A stretch of DNA of 64,000 bases from JAVVEH01 sp032251435 (GTDB lineage: Bacteria > Verrucomicrobiota > Lentisphaeria > Oligosphaerales > MVZH01): assembly GCA_032251435.1 (NCBI GenBank), contig JAVVEH010000003.1:1-64000 (forward strand). Reading direction: 5' to 3'. Shown here one piece after another: positions 1 through 7,130 of this stretch (position 1 is the first letter of the stretch; each line of letters starts with the position of its first letter). The translations under genes and the position numbers were made by a program. Below the pieces are notes generated by a model. It saw nothing but the letters and a program-made list of their open reading frames with translations, made no database searches and was not told the origin of the DNA.

Positions 1-2
1 GC

Positions 3-131
3 GCGATAATCGGTTCCAAGCTGTTTGTGAAGAGTATGACGGCGGAATTCTACGGAGATGAGCGGGCGGAGAAGAAGCGCTTTGATGATTCAAGGCAAGG
101 GCTGGTATCCTTTCGCCAGTTGCGGGCTTAA
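3..131 (+). CDS. REP-associated tyrosine transposase, C-terminal fragment (5' end outside window)
   Basis: The third frame is open from the window edge to a TAA at 129-131 and encodes 42 residues. The start of the peptide (AIIGSKLFVKSM) and its end (GLVSFRQLR) match the C-terminal tail of the long form of RAYT (Y1, IS200-like) transposases, where a 'GS..FV' helix follows the catalytic domain. The catalytic HUH and Tyr motifs would lie upstream and cannot be seen. I cannot tell whether the gene is intact. A complete but differently ending RAYT lies at 58954-59712, so the genome carries at least two. Identification is from a short tail only. Confidence 0.6.
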   Translation, partial: AIIGSKLFVKSMTAEFYGDERAEKKRFDDSRQGLVSFRQLRA

Positions 132-465
132 TGTTGAGTTTACTCTATTAGTAATCGGCATCAAGTCATCTTGCATTTGAAACGGCGGAGTCTTTTGCCG
201 CCAGCGCAGAGGACCGCGGAATCCAGAAACGGGATACACGGTTATTCATTGCCAAATTAACGTTTTTCCCTGAAATCTGTTAACCATCACACCTGTCCCC
301 TCTTTCAATTGAATTCGTCCTGAATATTTTTACCGTGCTTGGAAACTCTTAACGGGAGGGGGAAAAGCCGAATGGTGTCAACCACCCTCCCCGGCCTTTA
401 CAGATTTCCGGGAAACGCGCGCCTTTCTTTTTTTGCATTCCCGCCTGCGGCGATTATGTTTAGTC
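132..465. other. Intergenic region, no gene recognised
   Basis: These 334 bases separate the transposase tail from the DUF456 gene. No open frame with protein-like content is seen. There is a short hairpin-forming GGCGG/CCGCC pair near 183-204 after the transposase stop, which could act as a weak terminator. No tRNA-like or riboswitch-like structure was recognised. Confidence 0.5.
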
Positions 466-990
466 ATGGAGTTCACGCGTCTTTTTTTTATTTCCCTGGG
501 GTATGTCTTTTTCTACTTGACCATGCTTCTAGGAGTGGTTCTTGTTCCCCTTGGCTTGCCGGGGGAATTTTTGATTGTCATCGCCGCGGGTGTCTTTATC
601 GCGGCCGCGGGATCGGGTGTCATTAGTTGGTGGACGTTTCTCGGACTTCTCCTGCTGGGCGTTCTGGCGGAAACCATCGAATTTTTCGCTGGCTTGCTGG
701 GGGCCAAAGTCAAAGGCAGTTTATGGAGCGGTGTCGGAGCCATTATCGGCGGTGTGGCCGGGGCGGTTCTCGGAGCGCCATTCGGTTTGATTATCGGCTC
801 CCTGGCCGGGGTTTTTGTCGGCACGTTTTTGGGGGCCTATCTTGTTGAGTTGCATATTTCCAAACAATCTGACCAGGCCATGACCGTCGCGGGGGCCGCC
901 GTGGCCGCCCGCCTGATCGGTGTGGCCGTCAAGGTGACGATCGCCGTGGTCATGATCTTACTTGTCACTCTAGCTTTGATTGTTCAATGA
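466..990 (+). CDS. DUF456 family membrane protein
   Basis: This is a hydrophobic protein of about 174 residues with alternating Gly/Ala-rich membrane segments. It has the layout of the DUF456 family: an N-terminal hairpin ending in a 'LPGEFLIV'-like turn, an acidic 'AETIEFFAGLLGAK' loop, then a glycine-zipper-rich pair of helices (GVGAIIGGVAGAVLGAPFG). An in-frame start lies 33 bases upstream at 433. I chose the ATG at 466 because family members begin directly with the first membrane helix and the extra residues are basic and unlike the family. Its stop overlaps the next start (ATGATGG), so it is co-transcribed with the SanA-like gene. The function of DUF456 proteins is unknown. Confidence 0.8.
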   Translation: MEFTRLFFISLGYVFFYLTMLLGVVLVPLGLPGEFLIVIAAGVFIAAAGSGVISWWTFLGLLLLGVLAETIEFFAGLLGAKVKGSLWSGVGAIIGGVAGAVLGAPFGLIIGSLAGVFVGTFLGAYLVELHISKQSDQAMTVAGAAVAARLIGVAVKVTIAVVMILLVTLALIVQ

Positions 991-1703
991 TGGACCGCTG
1001 GATTAACATTTTCCGCCCGTTGGCAACCAAAAGGATTCGCCGGTTGATGATCGCCGCTCTTATCTTTCCAATAGGGGCTGGATGCGTCATCCTCACGTGT
1101 GAGCTGATGGTGATAACATCCTCGCACGGAAAGATTTTCAGCAGCGTGGACACAACGCCTCATTGTCCTGTCGGTCTGGTGTTAGGCTGCGGCCAGTATT
1201 TGGCGAATGGCCGGGAAAACCTTTATTTCCGTTACCGGATAGACGCCGCGGAACAATTGTATAAGGCGGGCAAAGTGGATGTCCTCATTGTCAGCGGGGA
1301 CAATCACCGAAAAGGTTACGATGAGCCCAGTGACATGAAGAATGCCTTAATTAAACGGGGTATCCCCGCGGAAAAGGTTCACTGTGATTACGCCGGATTC
1401 CGCACGCTGGATTCGGTCATCCGGGCAAGAGACGTTTTTTGCTGTAACCGGATGACGGTTATTTCGCAACGGTTTCACGGTCAACGGGCGGTGTTTATCG
1501 GCAACGCCCGGGACATTGACACCCTGGGCTTCGCCGCCCGGGACGTGTCGAGTCGGGCGGGATTGAAAACAAAGCTGCGTGAGCGCCTGGCGCGGGTAAA
1601 AGCGGTGATGGATGTGACCATTTTGCGAAAACAGCCGAAATTCCGCGGGGAAAAAATTCCCGTCCTCACAGCGTCGCGGCCAATAGACACAACCAAAACT
1701 TGA
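987..1703 (+). CDS. SanA/YdcF-like DUF218 family membrane protein
   Basis: This 238-residue protein has one N-terminal membrane anchor (about residues 19-42) followed by a DUF218 domain facing the periplasm. Visible family marks are 'GLVLGCGQYL', 'YFRYRIDAAEQLYKAGKVDVLIVSGDN', the 'DEPSDMKNALIKRGIP' segment and a 'VISQRFHGQRA' strand, as in E. coli SanA. SanA is linked to envelope barrier function and vancomycin sensitivity; ElyC, another DUF218 protein, acts in envelope biogenesis. The biochemical activity is not established. The ATG at 987 overlaps the TGA of the upstream DUF456 gene by four bases, indicating translational coupling. The C-terminal 30 residues are basic and poorly conserved in appearance. 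Confidence 0.85.
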   Translation: MMDRWINIFRPLATKRIRRLMIAALIFPIGAGCVILTCELMVITSSHGKIFSSVDTTPHCPVGLVLGCGQYLANGRENLYFRYRIDAAEQLYKAGKVDVLIVSGDNHRKGYDEPSDMKNALIKRGIPAEKVHCDYAGFRTLDSVIRARDVFCCNRMTVISQRFHGQRAVFIGNARDIDTLGFAARDVSSRAGLKTKLRERLARVKAVMDVTILRKQPKFRGEKIPVLTASRPIDTTKT

Positions 1704-1849
1704 ATTGTGAAACTGGGAGGGGCGCCGGGCAAGCATTGGTTCGCGCGTATACTGGTTCAACCGCCTGGTCATGGCGTTAATGTATCGGCTGTCTATCACT
1801 CGTTTAATCGTGCCGTTTGACGGTGTCAACAAACTGAAAGGTATCTAAA

Positions 1850-2938
1850 ATGACAAATCCCGTTTACAATTTCAGCGCCGGTCCGGCGACACTTCCCAAA
1901 GAGGTGATGTTAAAAGCCCAGGCCGAGTTCGTCGATTTTCGCGGCATCGGCTTCGGGCTAATTGAAGCCAGCCACCGCGGCCCCGCATTTCAACAGATCA
2001 TTGATGAGGCGGAAGCGGATCTGCGTGAGATCGCCGGCATTCCCGACACCTATTCAGTCCTGTTTCTGCAAGGAGGGGCCAGCACTCAGTTCGCCATGAT
2101 TCCCATGAATCTGATGGTAGACGGCAAGCCCGCCCTGTACGCCGACACCGGAGCCTGGGCGGCGAAGGCCTTGAAAGAAGCCAAACTCTTTGGCGACGCC
2201 CGCGCCGTGTTCAGCGGCAAACAAGATAATTACACCACCATCGCGCCGTCTACGGAATGGGAAGGCATGACTGGAGACGCCGCTTATCTGTATATTTGCA
2301 GCAACAACACCATTTTCGGCACCCAATACCATGACGTTCCGGAAATTGACGGCGTGCCGCTCATCGCGGACATGTCTAGTGACATTCTCTGCCGCCCCTT
2401 CGATGTCAATAAATTCGGCATGTTTTTCGCCGGAGCTCAGAAAAACCTCGGTCCGGCGGGTGTGACCGTGGTGGTCATTCGAAAAGATTTAGCTGAACGG
2501 GCGAAAGCGAGCATACCCACCATGCTGAATTATAACACGCACATCGACACAGGATCCATGTTCAACACGCCACCCGTCTTCGCGATTTACATGGTCGGTC
2601 TGGTGCTGAAGTGGATTAAAGAAAAGGGTGGCCTAGCGGCAATGGATAAGGCGAACCGCGCGAAAGCCGCGTTGCTTTATGATTTCATTGATCATTCCGA
2701 CGCGTACTATGGGCCGGCCAATCCTGCCAACCGCTCATTAATGAATGTCACATTCCGGTTAAACAACCCGGATTTGGAACCCGCGTTCATTGAGCAGGCG
2801 TCCGCCATCGGGTTAAAATCCCTGAAAGGCCATCGGTCTGTCGGCGGCATGCGCGCCAGCATTTACAACGCCATGCCCAAAGCCGGTGTCGAAAAACTGG
2901 TTGAATTCATGGCTGATTTCGCGAAGAAAAACGCCTGA
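1850..2938 (+). CDS. serC: Phosphoserine aminotransferase
   Basis: SerC is the PLP enzyme that converts 3-phosphohydroxypyruvate and glutamate to phosphoserine in serine synthesis, and it also acts in pyridoxal phosphate synthesis. The 362-residue length is standard. It opens with the family signature 'YNFSAGPATLPKEV'. It has 'ICSNNTIFGTQYHDVP', 'LIADMSSDILCRPFDV', and the PLP lysine at residue 198 in 'FAGAQKNLGPAGV'. The C-terminal 'GHRSVGGMRASIYNAMP' is also typical. A ribosome site (GAAAGG) lies 8-12 bases before the ATG. The gene appears to be transcribed alone and is followed by a strong hairpin at 2970-3009. serA is not in the window. Confidence 0.97.
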   Translation: MTNPVYNFSAGPATLPKEVMLKAQAEFVDFRGIGFGLIEASHRGPAFQQIIDEAEADLREIAGIPDTYSVLFLQGGASTQFAMIPMNLMVDGKPALYADTGAWAAKALKEAKLFGDARAVFSGKQDNYTTIAPSTEWEGMTGDAAYLYICSNNTIFGTQYHDVPEIDGVPLIADMSSDILCRPFDVNKFGMFFAGAQKNLGPAGVTVVVIRKDLAERAKASIPTMLNYNTHIDTGSMFNTPPVFAIYMVGLVLKWIKEKGGLAAMDKANRAKAALLYDFIDHSDAYYGPANPANRSLMNVTFRLNNPDLEPAFIEQASAIGLKSLKGHRSVGGMRASIYNAMPKAGVEKLVEFMADFAKKNA

Positions 2939-2969
2939 CAGGGCAACTTCTTTGGTTCTTGATGTCCTT

Positions 2970-3009
2970 AATCCCGGTTCACACAGCGCGTGTGGCCGGG
3001 ATTTATTTT
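2970..3009 (+). terminator. Rho-independent terminator after serC
   Basis: AATCCCGG (2970-2977) pairs with CCGGGATT (2996-3003). Inside that, CACAC (2980-2984) pairs with GTGTG (2990-2994) around a five-base loop, and TATTTT follows. The right arm overlaps the last codons of the convergent metallopeptidase gene, so the hairpin could serve both directions. Confidence 0.8.
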
Positions 3010-4160
3010 GGCGGGGGAACCGTTGGCAATGTAGTCACATCAACAGTGTTCATCCAATCCACCACGTCGTCCCAATCAGCGTCTCCGAATGTCCGTTTAA
3101 AGAACCGGTATCCGCCGCCGTAGTCATTATCCGGCGCGGATTCAATCGCTTTGAGTTCATCAAACCATCCGTTCAACAAGCATACGGCCGCCGCGACATA
3201 CTGGCAAATTCCCTCTTCCACCCAGTTCGGCGCTTTGGTCGCGACATCGGGGTGATTCTCCGCCAGAAGATCATGGGTGAGTTCATGGACAGCGGTGGTT
3301 ATGAAATTTTCCCGGTTCAGTCCACCAAGAATAAACACCGTTTCACGCGTCCGCGTTATGTCAGTCGTCGGCGGTTTTTTGGGCATTCCCCGGGTGGTGA
3401 CGCGGGTAGTGATTTCCCGGCGGTAGACCCCCCATTGCACGGCGTCTAAATCCGCGTTTTCAGGCGCCTCCGTCTTCAAAACATCCTGGCCGACCAAACG
3501 CAAAACGGGCAACGTCGGTGAAATGGTGCCAGTGACGCGTTTTTGCTCATGCCGGGCGATCATATACAGCTCCTCCGCTTTTTCCCGGGAAAGAACAGCG
3601 CCCCGCGCGCAGTCCGCGCACAACGACCGGCCGTCACCTAATTTTTTGGTCAGCGGTCGGGGCAAGCGGCATCCCCAGCAGGCGGGTTGTTTTCCGCACT
3701 CCAGGCAGAATCCATGCCCGTTGATGATCACGCTTTGGTAAAGAGGTGAGCGGCATCGCTCGCATTTCGGCACCGCGGTGTCCATGCAGGCTTGGCTGCA
3801 ATACTTTTTGCCATTCAGGACCTTGTACTGCCCTCTCATCCGTTGGTGGCAGACCGAGCAGACAGGCAAGGAGCGGGTCAAACAGGCTTCGCCGCAAAAC
3901 GCTTTATCACCCGCCTGAATATAGCGGGGGCCGACCCGTCGGCCGCATTCAGCGCATGTGGGCAAGGTCGACGCGTGACATTCCGGCCGCGCGCAGTACG
4001 GACGGCCATCCACCATGTAATAGCGGCCGGCAATCGGTTTGCCGCAAGCCGCGCAGCGTATATCATCCGCGGCCGCCGCCGAGGCCAGTCCCCAAGTGAG
4101 GCATAAGCCCACAAGCAGCCGACAGACAAACTGTGAAACATGGTGCCGCGGACATGTCAT
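3003..4160 (-). CDS. Secreted LIM-like zinc-finger metallopeptidase, DA1-like
   Basis: This 385-residue protein has an N-terminal signal peptide (about 1-31). A series of paired-cysteine zinc-finger units follows, about residues 36-184. Pairs such as C36-x2-C39, C69-x2-C72, C101-x2-C104, C133-x2-C136, C152-x2-C155 and C181-x2-C184 alternate with G-x-x-YC turns, in the manner of LIM domains. The C-terminal half carries a zincin motif HELTH (H292, E293, H296) and, about 20 residues on, 'WVEEGICQ' (313-320). This order and the EEGICQ motif match the peptidase domain of plant DA1, a ubiquitin-activated LIM peptidase. The third zinc ligand would be one of the glutamates in EEGICQ. Substrate and partner are unknown. 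Secretion implies a periplasmic or extracellular role unlike that of plant DA1. Confidence 0.75.
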   Translation of the reverse strand: MTCPRHHVSQFVCRLLVGLCLTWGLASAAAADDIRCAACGKPIAGRYYMVDGRPYCARPECHASTLPTCAECGRRVGPRYIQAGDKAFCGEACLTRSLPVCSVCHQRMRGQYKVLNGKKYCSQACMDTAVPKCERCRSPLYQSVIINGHGFCLECGKQPACWGCRLPRPLTKKLGDGRSLCADCARGAVLSREKAEELYMIARHEQKRVTGTISPTLPVLRLVGQDVLKTEAPENADLDAVQWGVYRREITTRVTTRGMPKKPPTTDITRTRETVFILGGLNRENFITTAVHELTHDLLAENHPDVATKAPNWVEEGICQYVAAAVCLLNGWFDELKAIESAPDNDYGGGYRFFKRTFGDADWDDVVDWMNTVDVTTLPTVPPPK

Positions 4161-4202
4161 GAAGGCCCGGTCCCCTCAAAAAAAATCCCGCCGAGACAAG
4201 GA

Positions 4203-4248
4203 AGACGCGGACGCGGAAAAAACCGTCGCTGTCTCCGCGTCTCCGCGG
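4203..4248. repeat. Intergenic CTCCGCG repeat with inverted arms
   Basis: CTCCGCG occurs twice with an 8-base period (4233-4239 and 4241-4247). AGACGCGGA at 4203-4211 is the exact reverse complement of 4234-4242, giving a 9-bp stem with a 22-base loop. It lies between the small lipoprotein gene and the DA1-like gene, both on the minus strand. It may be a transcription terminator for the upstream operon or a dispersed intergenic repeat; there is no clear T tract. Confidence 0.4.
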
Positions 4249-4276
4249 GTGATAAACTCACATATAGAAAGGCGCT

Positions 4277-4429
4277 TCACATAGGGATGCCGAAGCCGGT
4301 ATTTTCCCAGCCTGCGGGTTCGCTCCAAGGCAAATCACCATCGCCGGCATCGTCGCTCAGGCAACCAGTCAAAAAACACACCCCGGCGGCGAGAAGCATT
4401 CCGACAAGGAAATGTCTTAAAAAGAGCAT
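4277..4429 (-). CDS. Small lipoprotein (50 residues)
   Basis: This short frame runs from ATG (4427-4429) to TGA (4277-4279). It has an N-terminal hydrophobic segment (FLVGMLLAAGVCFL) ending in a lipobox LTGC at residues 20-23. A short acidic, Trp-containing tail of 27 residues follows (SDDAGDG...WSEPAGWE). This is the full layout of a lipoprotein signal peptidase substrate, with almost no mature domain beyond the lipidated cysteine. An AGAGG ribosome site sits about 10 bases upstream. It follows a 35-residue membrane protein and the coiled-coil envelope protein on the same strand with short gaps, so the three probably form an operon. No family is recognised. Confidence 0.65.
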   Translation of the reverse strand: MLFLRHFLVGMLLAAGVCFLTGCLSDDAGDGDLPWSEPAGWENTGFGIPM

Positions 4430-4441
4430 AAGCCGGAGCCT

Positions 4442-4549
4442 CTAAAAAACGCCCAGTGTCAAGCATTCCAAAATTTGCATGGTGACGATTCCCGCCACAC
4501 AGGTAAAGATGATGACGCTTAAAATTGTCGTGAACACACTGTTTAACAT
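4442..4549 (-). CDS. Very small single-pass membrane protein (35 residues)
   Basis: ATG (4547-4549) to TAG (4442-4444) encodes a peptide that is almost wholly one membrane helix (VFTTILSVIIFTCVAGIVTM), with a short LECLTLGVF end. An AGAGAG ribosome site lies upstream. It begins 22 bases after the stop of the coiled-coil protein gene (4571-5854) and ends just before the small lipoprotein gene. I infer a small partner or anchor protein of an envelope complex. It resembles no family I know, and being real depends mainly on its position and ribosome site. Confidence 0.5.
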   Translation of the reverse strand: MLNSVFTTILSVIIFTCVAGIVTMQILECLTLGVF

Positions 4550-4570
4550 GATCAATCTCTCTGTGAGTTC

Positions 4571-5854
4571 TTAATAGCCCTTGGGGAGGAACACAACATC
4601 ACCTTCCTGGATCGGGCTCTTCATCATCTTACTGTCGATCTCGGCCACGCAAATATTTTTCGCCACTTTGCTGACCATGACCTTGCCGATGTATTCGTCG
4701 CCGCGGGAGACAACCAAGGGCAGAGATTCGTACACATCGTCTTCTCCCAAGTCCAGAATCACATAATTCCATTCCGGATTCACCTGGACAATGTGTCCTT
4801 TCAAATTCTTGTCCAGCTCCATGTCACCGCCCCCCCAGGGCCCTCTGGGTCCACCGCCCGTGGCGAGTTTGACTCTGAGATCGGCGATGATTCCCGTCTG
4901 TTCCGCGACTTTCGTCTGCAAGGTGTCACGGTCACTTTTCGTCACAGCCAGCTCATTTTTAACCTCTCTGAGGTCGATATTGAGTTTTTGAACCATCGCC
5001 TTGTCTTCCCGGCCCTGCACCAAAAGCGTGTTGATTTCAGTGAAATCACCAGCCAAAGAACTCAACGCCCGGCTGTAACTGAGTTTATTACGGACGCGGT
5101 CAGGATCGGTGTCCCAATTAAACGAATTAATGGATTCAATCGCTTGAACAATCGCGTCCCCATAGTCTTGGCACCGTTGATTGACAGCGGAAACCGCCGC
5201 GTTAAAATCAGCGAGCTGGGCGGCATGTTTAAATGAGGTCATGACCACATTCCCATTCTCATCCCTCTGACTGTCGCGGGTTTGGAACATGGAGACTTCC
5301 ATACTATGTCCCAGGATTGTCGAAGAGGCGAGCAACGCGTTGATCATATCGGTTGTCCGCTCCTGAGTCGCCACCGCCAGCGACTTAATTTTTTGGCTGG
5401 CGGTCTCATACAGGTCAGTCTCACTGGCGTTCTTTAAATCACCGACGCTGACTTGTCCTTCTTCAATCTTCAGCGCGTAAGCGATCTCATCGAGTGTTTG
5501 GGCCAACGTGTTACGCTGTTGATTCACCTTTTCAGCGAGGTCCGCCGCGGCCTTAAGATTATCCGCGAAGGCGCTGCCGCCACTGATTTTATCCGTGTGA
5601 AAATCAATGGCGCTCAAGGTGCCACTTTCTTTGCCCCCCAACGCCGGCTCCGCCGGAGTGAACGTCACTTTCCGGCTCACATTGGTGCCACTTTCCTTGT
5701 CCAACGCCTTGACCATAGCGGCATTCGTTTCGGCCAATAGGCTGGCGCGGTCCGTGAATTCCGTCCGTTTTTGGAACAGCAAAAAACTCAGCGCCGCCGC
5801 GCCGATGGCTAAAAGTGTGATGAAGATCATCAAGCCGCGATTTAAACCCGCCAT
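4571..5854 (-). CDS. Inner-membrane coiled-coil protein, function unknown
   Basis: The 427-residue protein has one N-terminal membrane helix (about 8-27). A long, mostly helical periplasmic region follows, with coiled-coil stretches (about 95-125 and 275-320, for example 'LREVKNELAVTKSDRDTLQTKVAEQ'). After a Gly-Pro linker (GGGPRGPWGGGD) comes a compact C-terminal beta domain (about 350-427) with 'LKGHIVQVNPEWNYVILDLG', 'LVVSRGDEYIGKVMVSKV' and 'IQEGDVVFLPKG'. That end looks like a small SH3-like or FlgT C-terminal-like barrel. The start has a strong ribosome site (AGGAGAAAGAAC before ATG). Two tiny membrane/lipoprotein genes follow it. No catalytic motif is seen; a structural or scaffold role in the envelope is an inference. 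Confidence 0.65.
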   Translation of the reverse strand: MAGLNRGLMIFITLLAIGAAALSFLLFQKRTEFTDRASLLAETNAAMVKALDKESGTNVSRKVTFTPAEPALGGKESGTLSAIDFHTDKISGGSAFADNLKAAADLAEKVNQQRNTLAQTLDEIAYALKIEEGQVSVGDLKNASETDLYETASQKIKSLAVATQERTTDMINALLASSTILGHSMEVSMFQTRDSQRDENGNVVMTSFKHAAQLADFNAAVSAVNQRCQDYGDAIVQAIESINSFNWDTDPDRVRNKLSYSRALSSLAGDFTEINTLLVQGREDKAMVQKLNIDLREVKNELAVTKSDRDTLQTKVAEQTGIIADLRVKLATGGGPRGPWGGGDMELDKNLKGHIVQVNPEWNYVILDLGEDDVYESLPLVVSRGDEYIGKVMVSKVAKNICVAEIDSKMMKSPIQEGDVVFLPKGY

Positions 5855-6113
5855 GTTCTTTCTCCTGGGCTGTTTTTAATGACTATCTATAATGTGACCG
5901 AAGCCGTTTGGTTTAAAAAAAATGACCCCGCGCCGCCGAGGTGTCTGACCCCTGAACACACGGGTCCAGACGGAAATTTCCCGGCGAGAATGAATGTACG
6001 TCATAAACAGGCGTGATGCAAGTTGACTTCGTGTTTTTTTGCGTAAAGATCAACACCGGCATTGATTTGTTTTCCATTTCATTGCCCGGCAACCAGTTAA
6101 ACCGGCGCGGGGA

Positions 6114-7130
6114 TCAGCGGCCGGTGCGCAATTGACCGCAAGCCGCTTGAATTTGTTCCCCGCGGCTTTCCCTGAGAGTCACCCGGGCGCCCGCCCCCGC
6201 CAATATTTTTAGAAATTGTTGAATTCTTTCAGGCGATGGCGAAAGATGCGCGGCGGATGACGCGTTGCAGGGAATGAGGTTAATCTTCGCCCGCAGGCGT
6301 TTGGCCATGGCGGCCAGTTCACCCGCGTCTTTCGGGCTGTCATTCATTCCCCGCACCAGCGCGTATTCGAACGTCACCATGCGCGTGGTTTTATTCCGAT
6401 AATAATCACAAGCCGCTAAAATCTCTGAGATCGGGAACCGGTGTTCAGGTGGAATCAAGCGGGCCCGGGCGGCATCCGTGGTGGCGTGCAGAGACAGGGC
6501 TAAATTCCATGGCCGTTTCTCATCCGCCAACTGGCGGATGCCCGTCGGAATGCCACTGGTTGAGACGGTGACATGCCGGGCGCTCAAACCCAGCCCCAGC
6601 GGATCACATACCGTCTCCAGCGCCGGAATCAGTTCGGCCAAATTAAGCATGGGCTCGCCCATTCCCATCACCACAAGATTCGTCACCGGCGCGCCGGCCC
6701 AGCGCTGGACATGAATAACTTGATCAATCATCTCATCCCGCGTCAAATTTCTGATCAGGCCGCCGCGGCCACTGGCGCAGAACGCGCAGCGCACGGGACA
6801 CCCCACTTGGGTGCTGACGCACACTGTCCGCCGTCTGCCGGTCGGGATGTAAACGGTCTCTATGGCTTGCCCGTCCAGAAGGGCACAGAGAAATTTCACT
6901 GTTCCTTCATCCGCCTGTTGGCGGTTCTCTTCAACCAGACCGCACGCGGAGAACGCCGCGGTGAGCTGATCCCGCAGGGCTCCGGGCAAATTGGTCATTT
7001 CCTCAAAATCAACCGCCCAGCGGTCATACAGCCACCTCCGCACTTGTTCCGCCCGGAACGCCGGTTGGCCATGGGCGGCGAGCCAGTGGATGAACTGATC
7101 GTTTGTTAAGGCTTTGATGGACCGTTTCAT
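6114..7130 (-). CDS. rlmN: Dual-specificity 23S rRNA/tRNA adenine-C2 methyltransferase RlmN
   Basis: RlmN is a radical-SAM enzyme that methylates C2 of A2503 in 23S rRNA and A37 of some tRNAs. The 338-residue protein has the 4Fe-4S motif C111-x3-C115-x2-C118 in 'GCPVRCAFCASG'. It also has both mechanistic cysteines: C104 in 'TVCVSTQVG' and C331 near the C terminus in 'QAACGQL', the latter being the methyl carrier. 'NLVVMGMGEPMLN' and 'LALSLHATTDAARARLIP' are further signatures. Having both cysteines supports RlmN over a generic radical-SAM protein; Cfr is less likely in a housekeeping context. It overlaps the upstream membrane protein gene by four bases. Confidence 0.95.
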   Translation of the reverse strand: MKRSIKALTNDQFIHWLAAHGQPAFRAEQVRRWLYDRWAVDFEEMTNLPGALRDQLTAAFSACGLVEENRQQADEGTVKFLCALLDGQAIETVYIPTGRRRTVCVSTQVGCPVRCAFCASGRGGLIRNLTRDEMIDQVIHVQRWAGAPVTNLVVMGMGEPMLNLAELIPALETVCDPLGLGLSARHVTVSTSGIPTGIRQLADEKRPWNLALSLHATTDAARARLIPPEHRFPISEILAACDYYRNKTTRMVTFEYALVRGMNDSPKDAGELAAMAKRLRAKINLIPCNASSAAHLSPSPERIQQFLKILAGAGARVTLRESRGEQIQAACGQLRTGR

